The position numbers and the translations under genes were made by a program. The notes under the pieces were generated by a model, which was given only the letters and a program-made list of their open reading frames with translations, did no database searches and had not been told where the DNA came from. DNA of 64,000 nt, taken from Shewanella litoralis. Its GTDB lineage: Bacteria > Pseudomonadota > Gammaproteobacteria > Enterobacterales > Shewanellaceae. Shown here piece after piece: positions 47,629-57,416 of the stretch. Position 1 is the first letter of the stretch. Each line of letters starts with the position of its first letter. The stretch covers positions 62,001-126,000 of the forward strand of contig NZ_WSRZ01000004.1 of assembly GCF_009828585.1 (NCBI RefSeq), read 5' to 3'.

Positions 47629-50257
47629 ATCACCTAAAGTTGTGAAGAAAAAATTATTCTCGCCAATCTGGTTATTGCCCGTAGTCGCGTTAATTTTGGG
47701 CGCTTGGCTTGGGGTTAAAAGCATTAAAGAGTCTGGCATTGAGATTGTTATTCACTTTCCCAGTGCTGCGGGTATCGACATAGGTAAAACGCTGGTCAAA
47801 TACCAAGGCTTAACTGTGGGTAAAGTGTCTGACATTGGCATCGATGACGATTTGAAAGGCGTTAACGTTAAAGTGGTTATGGATTATCGTGCCGACCCCT
47901 TTTTAAACCAAAATACCTTATTCTGGTTAGTAAAACCTAAGGCAAGCATTACGGGTGTTGAAGGGCTAGATACTTTATTTTCGGGTAATTATATTGCCAT
48001 TCAACCCGGTGATGGCCGCTCAGCAACCGAGTTTGAAGCACAACGAGAAGCGCCGGCAATATTGCCGGGTAGTGAGGGGATTATGGTCGAACTTAAATCA
48101 CCTAAACTCGGCTCGATTGATGTCGGTTCTCCAGTATTTTTCCGCCAAGTTCCTGTAGGTAGTGTGGTCAGTTACCGCCTTGACGGTAATAAACAAATTA
48201 TTATTAGTGCATTTGTACAAGAACAATACACTCATTTAGTACACAAAGATTCACGCTTTTGGAATGTCTCTGGATTAAAGATTGATGCTTCACTGGCGGG
48301 CATTAAAGTCAACACTGAGAGTATCGCCTCGATTTTAGCCGGGGGTATCAGTTTCGACAGTGGCTCAGAAACCACCAAAGCCAACAATGGCGACACATAC
48401 CCATTATTTCAAGATGAACAAACTGCCATAGGTGGTGTGATGTTCACGCTATCAGCCGAGAGTGCTGACGCTATTAGTGAAGGCACAGCCCTGGTATACA
48501 GAGGGATCACTATCGGTAATGTCGATCAAAAACAACTCACAAAAAATGGTGTTGAATTTTCTGCACATGTGGAGCATCACTATAAAACGCTTATCACTCC
48601 TGACAGCCGTTTCTGGTTAAGCGGTGCAGAATTGTCGCTTAAGGGCATGAAAAATGTTGGCCGCTTAATCACGGGCAGTGTCATTAGCGTGTTACCCGGT
48701 ACCCAACCACCTACCGAATCAATGCAATTTGAACTTGCATCACATGCACCAGACCTTCTCATTGCAGATAAACTGATGTTAACTGTTGTCGCTGCCACGC
48801 ATACTGGGGTCAGTACTGGAGCACAAATTCGTTATAAACAATTACCTATTGGTCAAGTGCTTAGCGTCAACTTAAGTGATGATTTTGCTCAGGTCGAGTA
48901 TCAAATTGAAATTTTGCCTGAATTTAAAAACCTCGTCACCCAAGGCAGTTTTTTTGTGCCTGAAAGTGCATTGTCCATCAATGCTTCCCTCGATGGGGTT
49001 AATGTGACAACGCGAGATTTAACCACCATGTTAGAAGGTGCTATTAGCCTTGTTCCGTCTAAAAACAGTGAGTTGGTTAAAGCTAACAGCATTTTAGCTT
49101 TACATGAGTCGTTAGAAACTGCACAGGCTTTATACGCACAACAACAAATGACCCAGCTAACCTTAAACAGCATTGATGGTGCAGATTTACTGGAAGGCTC
49201 ACCGATTTACTATAAAAAAATGCAAATTGGAGCCGTTGCAAAAATCAATTGGCAGGCTAAAACAGACAAGTTCAATATCGATATTAACATCGACAAAAAG
49301 TTTGCGCCGCTAATCAAAGCCAATACTGTTTTTTGGCGTAATAATGCCGTATCCATCAATGCAAGTCTTGCTGGTGTGAATATAGATGTCGCGCCACTTA
49401 AAGGTGCTATTAATGGCGGTATAACCCTTGGGCATTTGGACAGTAATATTGCAAGCGATACCCAAACGAATTTACGTTTATACGATAACCAGTCGTTGGC
49501 ATTAATGCAGGCGAAAGTGATTGAACTCACCTTACCTGTCAGCGCTAAAGTGACACCTAAAGCGGCGATACGTTACCAAGGCCATCAAATTGGTGAAATA
49601 TCTCAGGTTAAACTTGACCCTACTTTAACAACACTTAACGCTAAAGCTTACCTTTATGGTGACTATGCAGCGCACTTTAGTCGTATAGACAGTGAGTTTT
49701 TTATTGTAGAAGCGCAAATATCTCTTGCAGGTATCAACGCACCTGAAACTCTACTAACAGGCCCATACATCGGGGTAATTCCTGGTAAGGAAACATCAAC
49801 ATCTGATGCCTTCACAGCGAAAAGCCATGCGCGCTTAGATGCTAACATCCCCGTTGATGCTGTAAGGTTTCAGCTAGTAGATACGCAATTAGGTTCAATT
49901 AAAGTGGGTACACCACTGTTTTTCCGTGGCATTAATATCGGACAGATTGATGGATACCAATTAGCGGATAGCGGTGTTGATATTACCTTATTTGCACATG
50001 TGAACGCCCAATATGCTCATTTGGTAAACAAAAGCAGTCAATTTTGGGATGCATCAGGGATCAAATTAGATGTTGGCTTATTTTCTGGCGCACAATTAGA
50101 AACTCAATCACTTGAAACGATTCTGGCAGGCGGGATAGCCATAGCGACACGAGATGTCACGACAGAAACAAACACCCTGTCAGAAAATGATCGTATTTTA
50201 TTGCAACATAACAAACTTGAAGAATGGATTGAATGGCAACCGACGCAAACCAAATGA
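47615..50257 (+). CDS. letB: LetB-type MCE protein (seven MCE domains)
   Basis: 880 residues from the ATG at 47615. One N-terminal transmembrane helix (about 18-36), then seven MCE repeats, each with a variant of G-x-x-V-x-Y-[QRK]-G-x-x-[IV]-G (for example KYQGLTVGKV, FFRQVPVGSV, VYRGITIGNV, RYKQLPIGQV, YYKKMQIGAV, RYQGHQIGEI, FFRGINIGQI). E. coli LetB also has seven and forms a stacked hexameric tunnel across the periplasm for lipids. Directly follows the LetA genes and precedes rsmF's neighbourhood as in E. coli. Confidence 0.95.
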   Translation: MTQIESPKVVKKKLFSPIWLLPVVALILGAWLGVKSIKESGIEIVIHFPSAAGIDIGKTLVKYQGLTVGKVSDIGIDDDLKGVNVKVVMDYRADPFLNQNTLFWLVKPKASITGVEGLDTLFSGNYIAIQPGDGRSATEFEAQREAPAILPGSEGIMVELKSPKLGSIDVGSPVFFRQVPVGSVVSYRLDGNKQIIISAFVQEQYTHLVHKDSRFWNVSGLKIDASLAGIKVNTESIASILAGGISFDSGSETTKANNGDTYPLFQDEQTAIGGVMFTLSAESADAISEGTALVYRGITIGNVDQKQLTKNGVEFSAHVEHHYKTLITPDSRFWLSGAELSLKGMKNVGRLITGSVISVLPGTQPPTESMQFELASHAPDLLIADKLMLTVVAATHTGVSTGAQIRYKQLPIGQVLSVNLSDDFAQVEYQIEILPEFKNLVTQGSFFVPESALSINASLDGVNVTTRDLTTMLEGAISLVPSKNSELVKANSILALHESLETAQALYAQQQMTQLTLNSIDGADLLEGSPIYYKKMQIGAVAKINWQAKTDKFNIDINIDKKFAPLIKANTVFWRNNAVSINASLAGVNIDVAPLKGAINGGITLGHLDSNIASDTQTNLRLYDNQSLALMQAKVIELTLPVSAKVTPKAAIRYQGHQIGEISQVKLDPTLTTLNAKAYLYGDYAAHFSRIDSEFFIVEAQISLAGINAPETLLTGPYIGVIPGKETSTSDAFTAKSHARLDANIPVDAVRFQLVDTQLGSIKVGTPLFFRGINIGQIDGYQLADSGVDITLFAHVNAQYAHLVNKSSQFWDASGIKLDVGLFSGAQLETQSLETILAGGIAIATRDVTTETNTLSENDRILLQHNKLEEWIEWQPTQTK

Positions 50258-50281
50258 TAAGTTTAGTTTGATATAAACGAC

Positions 50282-50312
50282 AAAAAGGCCGATATCACTA
50301 TCGGCCTTTTTA
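50282..50312. terminator. Intrinsic terminator of the let operon, bidirectional
   Basis: AAAAAGGCCGAT ATCACT ATCGGCCTTTTT; 12-bp stem with flanking A and T runs between convergent genes. Confidence 0.93.
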
Positions 50313-50382
50313 TTTAATCGTTATTAGTAAGTTAACCATTATTACTTATTAGCAATTTGTAAATTACTTACTATCGAGTTAA

Positions 50383-51609
50383 TTAACCATAAAACCAATA
50401 ACACACACCGATTGCCGCACTAATACCGGCCATATCCGCAGCAAGGCCGCAACTAAGCGCGTGACGCCCATTACGTATACCAACAGAACCAAAGTATACT
50501 GCTAATACATAAAATGTGGTTTCCGTGCTTCCTTGTAAAATGGCCGCTAAACGTCCAGCAAATGAATCAACCCCATGATGGTCCATGGTTTCTAACATCA
50601 TTGCCCGCGCGCCAGAACCACTAAACGGTTTCATAAACGCGGTGGGCATAGCATCAATAAAACGTGTATCCCAACCCAAACCACTCACCACGGATGCTAG
50701 CATCTGTAGTACATAATCTAATGCACCAGAAGCTCTCAACACACCAATGGCAAGTAACATAGCAATGAGATATGGAATAAGTGTTATCGCCTGATTAAAG
50801 CCTTGTTTTGCGCCTTCAACAAATTCATCGTACACGGCAATTTTTCGATAACCCGCCACAAGGATAAAACTGAATATCAACATCAACAAAATGCCATTAC
50901 CAAGTACCATCGACATTTGGCCAATAGCCTCTGCAGACAAGGTCACTAAATACGCGACACCCGCCATTAACGAACCAATAATTAACCCTGCATAAGCTAA
51001 AACAACACTATTAAACAGTGAGATCCTTTGCACTGTGGCGACCACTAATAATCCCACAATGGTTGAGGCACTAGTCGCCAATAAGATCGGCAAGAACACA
51101 TCAGCAGGATTTGCGGCCCCTTGCTGGGCACGGTATAAAAAAACAGTCACAGGCACCAATGTTACCGACGACGTATTTAACACCAAAAACAGAATCTGTG
51201 CATTGGTCGCGACCGTTTTAACTGGATTTAAACTCTGTAAATCGTGCATCGCTTTTAAGCCCAAAGGCGTAGCGGCGTTGTCTAAGCCTAAAATATTCGC
51301 AGTTAAATTCATGCTAATACTGCCATATGCCACATGACCGCGTGGCACCTCTGGCATTAGTTTAGACAGCAATGGCTCAAAAACACGTGCAAATAGCCCG
51401 ACAACGCCGGCTTTTTCGCCAACCTGCATTAAGCCCATCCATAAAGCCAGTACGCCAATTAACCCGAGTGAAATATCTGCAGCAAGCTTAGCGCTGGCAA
51501 ATAATGCCGTAACCGACTCGCTTAACACCTCAGTGTTGCCGCCAATCATTTGAATAATGATTGATAGTGCTGCAACAATAAAAAATAAAAACCAAACCCT
51601 ATTTAGCAC
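50383..51609 (-). CDS. SpmA-SpmB fused nucleoside-recognition membrane protein
   Basis: 408 residues, about ten transmembrane helices. The N-terminal half (LMQVGEKAGVVGLFARVFEPLLSKLMPEVP, NILGLDNAATPLGLKAM) resembles SpmA, the C-terminal half (FNQAITLIPYLIAMLLAIGVLRASGALD, GSTETTFYVLAVYFGSVG) resembles SpmB; these are separate spore maturation genes in Bacillus. The start is GTG 51609 behind GGAG. Role outside spore formers is unknown; Gate-domain similarity to nucleoside transporters suggests a channel. Confidence 0.85.
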   Translation of the reverse strand: MLNRVWFLFFIVAALSIIIQMIGGNTEVLSESVTALFASAKLAADISLGLIGVLALWMGLMQVGEKAGVVGLFARVFEPLLSKLMPEVPRGHVAYGSISMNLTANILGLDNAATPLGLKAMHDLQSLNPVKTVATNAQILFLVLNTSSVTLVPVTVFLYRAQQGAANPADVFLPILLATSASTIVGLLVVATVQRISLFNSVVLAYAGLIIGSLMAGVAYLVTLSAEAIGQMSMVLGNGILLMLIFSFILVAGYRKIAVYDEFVEGAKQGFNQAITLIPYLIAMLLAIGVLRASGALDYVLQMLASVVSGLGWDTRFIDAMPTAFMKPFSGSGARAMMLETMDHHGVDSFAGRLAAILQGSTETTFYVLAVYFGSVGIRNGRHALSCGLAADMAGISAAIGVCYWFYG

Positions 51610-51732
51610 ACATAACTCCGTGACTCAGTAGTGAGTTTTTTGTTTAATATACAGTAATCATGGCGAAACGGTGGCAACAATTCCGTGTTATGATCAGGCT
51701 AATTTTGCAATAAATAATCTAACATAATTAAT

Positions 51733-53187
51733 ATGGCCCAATTAAACCCCAATTTTATCAGCCACATCGAAAAAGAATTACCAACTCATTTATCTATGGA
51801 TGAGTTTATCGCCATTTGCGATATTCCACTGCGCAAATCAATCAGGGTTAATACGTTAAAAATCACGCCCCCTACATTTGTTGAGATAATGACTCAAGCG
51901 GGTTGGCAATTGCAGTCCATTCCTTGGTGTGCCGAGGGCTTTTGGATTGATGGTAAAGATGATGTGCAATTAGGAAATACCATCGAACATATCCAAGGCC
52001 TATTTTATATTCAAGAAGCCAGCTCGATGTTACCTCCAACGGCGCTATTTGCAGACCAAACACCACCTGAGCTGGTCTTAGATGTGGCCTCTGCACCAGG
52101 CTCTAAAACCACTCAAATAGCAGCCCTAATGAAAAATAATGGCTTATTAGTAGCCAATGAATATTCTGCCAGTAGAGTTAAAGTGCTTCATGCCAATGTG
52201 CTGCGAATGGGCGCGAGTCATACTGCTCTGACTCATTTTGACGGCCGGGTATTTGGCGAATATTTGTATGAATCGTTTGACGCTATTTTATTGGATGCAC
52301 CTTGCGGTGGTGAAGGTACAGTTAGAAAAGACCCACTTGCATTAAAACATTGGAATATTGAAGATGTTACTGCAATTGGCGAAACCCAAAAAGACTTAAT
52401 AGAATCCGCATTTTTAGCCTTAAAACCCGGCGGGACTTTAGTTTATTCAACCTGCACATTAAGCCAATTAGAAAACCAGCACATTTGTCAGCATTTACAG
52501 CAAACCTACCCTAATGCCGTGGAGTTTGTTTCACTTAAAAACCTGTTTGATGGCGCGAGCAAAGCGTGTACTGAAGAAGGTTTTTTGCATGTTTGGCCGC
52601 AAATATTCGACAGTGAAGGTTTTTTTGTCGCCAAAATACGTAAAACAGCGTCAGTTGAGCGCATAAAGAAACAGCCCAAGTTACAAAAAAACTTCCCATT
52701 TACTCCTGCTGGCGAGAAGCAACAAGCAGAGTTAAGACAATACTTTAGCGACAGCTTTGCAATCGCATTGCCCGAAGATGACATCATTATGTTTCGTGAC
52801 GATGAATACTGGTTATTCCCAGCCATGTTTATGCCATTTATCGGCAAGATGCGCTTTCAGCGGATTGGACTCAAGCTCGCTGATGCGATGAAAAAAGGCT
52901 ATAAAGCCAAACATGAAGCCATTATTGCACTATCGACTTCTGCACCACTTGGGCCTCGCTCGGTGACATTATCAGCCACTCAAGCACAAGACTTTTTAAT
53001 GGGTAGGGATATTGCCACCGACTCTTTTACAGGCACATTACACCAGCAATTAGCCAATACAGCCCATGGGGAAATGTTAGTGAGTTATCACGACGTTGTG
53101 CTAGGCGTGGTTAAGCATTTAGGTCATAGACTTAAAAATAATTTGCCAAGGGAACTGGTACGCGACAAAGTAAATTTAAGCTTATAA
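51733..53187 (+). CDS. rsmF: 16S rRNA m5C1407 methyltransferase RsmF
   Basis: Methylates C1407 of 16S rRNA. 484 residues (E. coli 479): SAM-binding VLDVASAPGSKTTQIAALM, catalytic-site prolyl-cysteine in LLDAPCGGEGTVRKD and nucleophile cysteine in VYSTCTLSQLENQ, and a C-terminal region with PUA-like segments. Located near letB as yebU is in E. coli. The 3' end runs into a tandem repeat. Confidence 0.95.
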   Translation: MAQLNPNFISHIEKELPTHLSMDEFIAICDIPLRKSIRVNTLKITPPTFVEIMTQAGWQLQSIPWCAEGFWIDGKDDVQLGNTIEHIQGLFYIQEASSMLPPTALFADQTPPELVLDVASAPGSKTTQIAALMKNNGLLVANEYSASRVKVLHANVLRMGASHTALTHFDGRVFGEYLYESFDAILLDAPCGGEGTVRKDPLALKHWNIEDVTAIGETQKDLIESAFLALKPGGTLVYSTCTLSQLENQHICQHLQQTYPNAVEFVSLKNLFDGASKACTEEGFLHVWPQIFDSEGFFVAKIRKTASVERIKKQPKLQKNFPFTPAGEKQQAELRQYFSDSFAIALPEDDIIMFRDDEYWLFPAMFMPFIGKMRFQRIGLKLADAMKKGYKAKHEAIIALSTSAPLGPRSVTLSATQAQDFLMGRDIATDSFTGTLHQQLANTAHGEMLVSYHDVVLGVVKHLGHRLKNNLPRELVRDKVNLSL

Positions 53188-53295
53188 GCGAATTTAAGCT
53201 AATGAATTAAAGCTAATGACTTAAAGCGAATGACTTAAAGCGAATAGATTAAAGCGAATAGATTAAAGCGAATAGATTAAAGAAAATCGATTGAA
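53186..53295. repeat. 14-bp tandem repeat array after rsmF
   Basis: About seven to eight direct copies of a 14-bp unit, from AAGCTAATGAATTA and AAGCGAATGACTTA to three identical AAGCGAATAGATTA units, ending with a worn AAGAAAATCGATTG. The array begins at the rsmF stop codon. It is not a CRISPR, since there are no spacers. Confidence 0.9.
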
Positions 53296-53311
53296 AAAAA
53301 TTTCATCTCAT

Positions 53312-53354
53312 TTATGCAAAAAAAATAAGCATGACTATAATGTATTTTATAGTC
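53312..53354 (+). promoter_or_regulatory. Candidate promoter with overlapping inverted repeat
   Basis: A perfect TATAAT (53336-53341) lies within an 8-bp inverted repeat GACTATAA..TTATAGTC (53333-53354). The -35 position (TTATGC) is poor. It stands upstream of a terminator at 53472-53506 with no gene between. Confidence 0.4.
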
Positions 53355-53506
53355 CATTTCGAATTTGGCATTTCAATGTACACTTGAGCAAGCGGCCAAT
53401 CGCTTAACACACTCAGACAAAGAAATGCCTCAACAGTAGCGCAAGGCTCTTAATTGAGCCCTTTCCCTAGGCCCAAAACAATTGGATAGTTTTGGGTCTT
53501 TTTTTA
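53348..53506 (+). ncRNA. Candidate small RNA between rsmF and tatD
   Basis: A plus-strand stretch of about 160 nt runs from a TATAAT box to a strong intrinsic terminator and contains no credible frame. Within it, AAGCG GCCAAT CGCTT and GGCTC TTAATT GAGCC can form two hairpins before the terminator stem. I do not recognise it as a known sRNA. The alternative is a read-through terminator of rsmF, but that would be 285 nt past its stop. Prediction only. Confidence 0.4.
53472..53506 (+). terminator. Intrinsic terminator on the plus strand
   Basis: CCCAAAAC AATTGGATA GTTTTGGG followed by TCTTTTTTT. Plus-strand polarity is clear from the single T run. Confidence 0.88.
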
Positions 53507-53521
53507 CCTGTATTACACTGA

Positions 53522-54310
53522 CTATCGCCCAATTAATTTAGCCGCATCTTTAAATAAATTGAAAAAATTATCGGTAGTGTATTGTGCTAATTCGTCAAAT
53601 TTTTCCCCGCGAAGCTCAGCCACAAACTCAGCGACATCACGCACGTATGCAGGTTGGTTTTCTTGGCCTCGATGTGGCACAGGTGCTAAATAAGGAGAGT
53701 CAGTTTCAACCAGTAATCTGTCTTTAGGCACCTGGCGGATCACACTTCGAAGCTCACCGGCATTTTTAAACGTCACAATGCCAGAAACCGAAATATAAAA
53801 ACCTAAATCAATAGCCGCTTTGGCCATTTCCCAATTTTCAGTAAAACAATGTAATACACCACCGACTTTATCTGCATTGCCTGCTTTAAGCATATTAATG
53901 GTGTCTTCTCTGGCATCACGAGTATGGACAATCAGAGGTTTATTCACTTCAACGGCAAGTGCAATTTGTTGTTCAAAACATTGTTGTTGTAGCGATTTGG
54001 TGTCATTAGAATAAAAATAATCTAAGCCAGTTTCACCAATAGCCACCACACGCGGATCGGTTGCAAAACGCTTAATGTCTTCAATGTTCAAGCCTTCTTG
54101 AACATCTAGTGGGTGTACACCAGAGGATAAAAACACATTATTAAACGCAGCCACTTTATCGCGCATGGCCTCAAAGCCTTGCTGACGAACGTTGACACAT
54201 AATAAATAGTCAACGCCTTGTGCTTTGGCGTTATCCATAATGGCGTGAAGGCTTGCAGTATCGGGGGCCGCTTTTAAACGGTCAAGATGACAATGGGAAT
54301 CAATTAGCAT
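53522..54310 (-). CDS. tatD: TatD family metal-dependent hydrolase
   Basis: 262 residues of the TIM-barrel TatD/YcfH type. Metal ligands are visible in IDSHCHLD, in VAIGETGLDYFY, in LIVHTRDAR, in GVLHCFTE and in VETDSPYLAP. Members act as 3'-5' exonucleases or DNases. It is closest to YcfH by its position at the holB/pilZ end of the cluster. Last gene of the operon. Confidence 0.94.
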   Translation of the reverse strand: MLIDSHCHLDRLKAAPDTASLHAIMDNAKAQGVDYLLCVNVRQQGFEAMRDKVAAFNNVFLSSGVHPLDVQEGLNIEDIKRFATDPRVVAIGETGLDYFYSNDTKSLQQQCFEQQIALAVEVNKPLIVHTRDAREDTINMLKAGNADKVGGVLHCFTENWEMAKAAIDLGFYISVSGIVTFKNAGELRSVIRQVPKDRLLVETDSPYLAPVPHRGQENQPAYVRDVAEFVAELRGEKFDELAQYTTDNFFNLFKDAAKLIGR

Positions 54311-54365
54311 GAGTATTCTTTCACAACGATGTCAGTAACTAAATCAGATGCGCAAGAATACCTAG

Positions 54366-54704
54366 CTACATGGTGCAGGTCAAATCACTCGAAGACAGTT
54401 CGCTTGATAACAGTTTTTCAATGTGGTGTTTATGGCTCTCAACATCTGTTTTTATTTTCACACCAATACCCGCAGGGCGCCCACCTGATGCACCTAACGG
54501 ATTAATCCACACCACGGTACCTTTAAATTCATTGGCTTGTGTGGCATTGGGTAAACGGTATGAAATGGTGAGCTCTTGGCCTAAAAAATGGCTTTCTGTG
54601 GTCGCAATAAATAAGCCAGCCGGTTTAATAAACGGCATGTAAGCACGATAAAGCTTGTGTAATGTATCGTAGTTAACTACAAGATCAACCATAAATGAAT
54701 GCAT
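54366..54704 (-). CDS. pilZ: Type IV pilus PilZ domain protein
   Basis: 112 residues: LYRAYMPFIKPAGLFIATTES, then GTVVWINPLGASGGRPAGIGVKI and a C-terminal ending in TCTM, very like Pseudomonas PilZ (ending THTM). The RxxxR c-di-GMP motif is absent, as in PilZ itself, which needs no c-di-GMP and instead partners PilB and FimX. Between holB and tatD as in Pseudomonas. Confidence 0.92.
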   Translation of the reverse strand: MHSFMVDLVVNYDTLHKLYRAYMPFIKPAGLFIATTESHFLGQELTISYRLPNATQANEFKGTVVWINPLGASGGRPAGIGVKIKTDVESHKHHIEKLLSSELSSSDLTCTM

Positions 54705-54739
54705 TCTTTCCGTAAAATGTTGATATAAAACCTAGCTAA

Positions 54740-55732
54740 TCAATGTGTTAATTTTTTGAAAGCTAAGACATATTGTTGACATAAGGCTTGAGTATTCACG
54801 CTTGGCATGGTTTCAAGCTTTTGGCACATTTGCATAACTTGTCCAGCAAGTTCTAATAACCTAGCTTGCACTAACGGATTCAATTGCTGCGCGTTGCTCG
54901 TTTGTGTTTGTAATTGAGCCTTACTATTACTTTTTAACACATATTGGCGTAAGTACAAATACAAAACATTAAGGGCATCAACAATTTGTTGTTCCGACAA
55001 GCTCAAGAGACTGTGACATAAATGTCCGGTTTTTAGACTTTCTGCCCAATCTTGGCGGTAAGCCAGTAATTGTTGATAATGTTTACTGCGTAAACTGCTC
55101 GCTAAAGATAAAGGACCACCCACTACATTAATACACCAGGTGACATCATGAATTTTACCTTGATTATTTGGTGCAGGTAATAAATTTTGTGCTGCTAACC
55201 ATTGTTGTATATCAGCTTTCTGTGGAGCGATAAAGGCCAGCGTTTGGCAACGGCTAGTGATCGTGGGTAATAACTGTGATTTACGGTTGGTTTGTAAAAT
55301 CAGCACCACGCCTTCACCAGGTTCTTCTAAGGTTTTTAGTAGCGCGTTAGCGGCTGCAATGTTTAGCCGCTCAGCATGAGTGATCACAGCCACTCTTGCC
55401 CCGCCTTGTTGTGCAGTTTGTGTCAGCGACTGACAAAGTTGACGGATTTGGTCTACTTTAATTTGATTACCATCTGGCTCTATAATGTGTAAATCCGGGT
55501 GCGTACCCGAATTCAGTAATAAACAACTCTTACACTTTCCACATGCACCTACTGGAGTTAATTGTTGGCATAATACTGTTTGTGCACATGCATGAGCAAG
55601 CACCGCACCGCCTAGAGCATGGTCTACATTGAGTAAATGAGCATGGCTGCTTTTACCGCGATAATGCACATCAACAAAACCTTGATGGGCATCAGCTAAC
55701 CACGGCAATTGTGCCAGTTGATAATCGCTCAT
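54740..55732 (-). CDS. holB: DNA polymerase III delta prime subunit
   Basis: 330 residues. Clamp-loader AAA+ protein: zinc module CGKCKSC with upstream cysteine, VDQIRQLCQSL, HAERLNIAAANALLKTLEEPG (delta-prime box) and SRCQT (SRC motif). The nucleotide-binding P-loop is absent, as expected for delta prime (the position reads HALGGAVLAHACA). Co-transcribed with tmk, 26 nt downstream of it. Confidence 0.95.
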   Translation of the reverse strand: MSDYQLAQLPWLADAHQGFVDVHYRGKSSHAHLLNVDHALGGAVLAHACAQTVLCQQLTPVGACGKCKSCLLLNSGTHPDLHIIEPDGNQIKVDQIRQLCQSLTQTAQQGGARVAVITHAERLNIAAANALLKTLEEPGEGVVLILQTNRKSQLLPTITSRCQTLAFIAPQKADIQQWLAAQNLLPAPNNQGKIHDVTWCINVVGGPLSLASSLRSKHYQQLLAYRQDWAESLKTGHLCHSLLSLSEQQIVDALNVLYLYLRQYVLKSNSKAQLQTQTSNAQQLNPLVQARLLELAGQVMQMCQKLETMPSVNTQALCQQYVLAFKKLTH

Positions 55733-55758
55733 TTCTGCTTAGTCCTTATCAATGTCCG

Positions 55759-56406
55759 CTAGCCTCTATTGCACAATAAAGGTAAACGTTGTTGCAATTG
55801 ACGGCGAATATCTTGATGGACTTTCTCCATGGTTTGGCTAGCATCAATCACCACGATACTGTCGTCTTGAGATGCGAGTTGCAAATAGGTTTGCCTTGCA
55901 CGCTGAAAAAAATCAATAGCTTGCTGCTCAATTCTGTCTAGATCGCCACGATTGGCCGCACGTGTTAAGCCCAATCTTGGCTCGATGTCTAGATACAAGG
56001 TCAAGTCAGGGGTAAAGCCTGCTAAACAAGCCTCACTCACCGCTTTTACTAATGGCATCAAGCCACGGCCGCCGCCTTGATAAGCCAGCGATGATAGATT
56101 ATGGCGATCTCCCAACACCCACTGTCCTTTAGCCAGTGCAGGCTTAATCACATTAGCAATAAGCTGCGAGCGAGCAGCATAAATCAGTAAACACTCTGCT
56201 TCATCGCACAGCGGATCGGTGTCATCGGCAATTTTTACCAGATCGCGCATTTTTTCAGCTAATGGCGTTCCACCTGGCTCACGAGTGCACACAGGTGCTT
56301 GTCCGGTATGTTGTTGGATTAAATCGTTAACTAAGGTGATAGCACTCGACTTACCTGCGCCTTCAAGCCCTTCTATAACGATAAATTTTCCTGTTTGGCT
56401 CATCAT
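55759..56406 (-). CDS. tmk: Thymidylate kinase
   Basis: Phosphorylates dTMP to dTDP. 215 residues: P-loop EGLEGAGKS, dTMP-binding [16 protein letters not shown], and the lid [33 protein letters not shown]. Its start overlaps the mltG stop (ATGA), giving coupled translation. Confidence 0.96.
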   Translation of the reverse strand: MMSQTGKFIVIEGLEGAGKSSAITLVNDLIQQHTGQAPVCTREPGGTPLAEKMRDLVKIADDTDPLCDEAECLLIYAARSQLIANVIKPALAKGQWVLGDRHNLSSLAYQGGGRGLMPLVKAVSEACLAGFTPDLTLYLDIEPRLGLTRAANRGDLDRIEQQAIDFFQRARQTYLQLASQDDSIVVIDASQTMEKVHQDIRRQLQQRLPLLCNRG

Positions 56407-57416
56407 TTTCTTTTTCTCTGAAATTCGTTTACTGCACGGTTATGGGCTTTAAGAGTGGCAGAAAAGACATGGCTACCATCATTACGCGACACAAAATATA
56501 AATAATCGACTTTAGCAGGATTGGCCGCTGCAAATAATGAAGCACGACTTGGCGCCGCGATAGGCGTTGGGGGTAACCCATCAATTTTATAGGTATTAAA
56601 TGCCGTTGCTTCTCGTAAATCTTTACGGGTAATATTGCCCTTGTAGCGCTCACCCATTCCATAAATCACCGTTGGATCAGTTTGTAAACGCATGCCTTTT
56701 TTTAAGCGATTATTAAACACAGCCGAAACCCAGTCTCGCTCTTCAGGCTTGCCGGTTTCTTTTTCGATAATAGATGCAATAATTAATAGCTCATAAGGTG
56801 ATGATAATGCTAAATCTGCATCACGACCTTCCCACGCCTGTTTAAGACTCATTTTCATCATATCAAAACTGCGCTGTAAAACGGTTTGCACGTTATCGTC
56901 GGCGTGATAATGAAACGTTTCAGGATAAAACTTACCTTCAGGTAAACCCGAGGTATCACCATTGGCGATTAAGACTTGATTGAAGTCATCAGTGCCAACA
57001 ACTAAATGTTCACTTTTGGCTAACGCTTGCTGCCATTCTTTGATGGATTTACCTTCAATAAGCGTCACGGTAAATACCGCTTCTTGGCCTAAACGCAATC
57101 GTTTAAACACACTTTCTAAGGTATCCCCGGGGATTAATTGGTAATACCCTGTTTTGATACTGGCTAGCTTTGGTTCTAGTTTCACCAGATATTTCACTTT
57201 CCAACTGTCAACAATCAACCCTTGTTGTTCAAGCTGCTGCGCAAGTTTAATCACCGACGTACCCGCAGCGACATCCAAAGGTTGTAACTCTGTGATGAGT
57301 AATGGCTGCTTTTGAAATGATAATAAATCCATTGCAAACCAATAGCCACTGAGACAAAACAGGGCAAATAACGGAATTAAGCTTGCTAATAATCGTGTTG
57401 TTATTGTTTTTTTCAT
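56403..57416 (-). CDS. mltG: Endolytic murein transglycosylase MltG (YceG)
   Basis: 337 residues from the ATG at 57416, which overlaps the pabC stop by ATGA. N-terminal transmembrane helix (about 10-30), then LysM-like part and the YceG catalytic region: [41 protein letters not shown] with the catalytic E of [34 protein letters not shown]. It cuts nascent glycan strands to set their length. Confidence 0.96.
   Translation of the reverse strand: MKKTITTRLLASLIPLFALFCLSGYWFAMDLLSFQKQPLLITELQPLDVAAGTSVIKLAQQLEQQGLIVDSWKVKYLVKLEPKLASIKTGYYQLIPGDTLESVFKRLRLGQEAVFTVTLIEGKSIKEWQQALAKSEHLVVGTDDFNQVLIANGDTSGLPEGKFYPETFHYHADDNVQTVLQRSFDMMKMSLKQAWEGRDADLALSSPYELLIIASIIEKETGKPEERDWVSAVFNNRLKKGMRLQTDPTVIYGMGERYKGNITRKDLREATAFNTYKIDGLPPTPIAAPSRASLFAAANPAKVDYLYFVSRNDGSHVFSATLKAHNRAVNEFQRKRK

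Noticed and set aside
53186-53295. Direct repeats after rsmF as a CRISPR array
   Set aside because: Repeats are head-to-tail without spacers, too short, and no cas genes are near.
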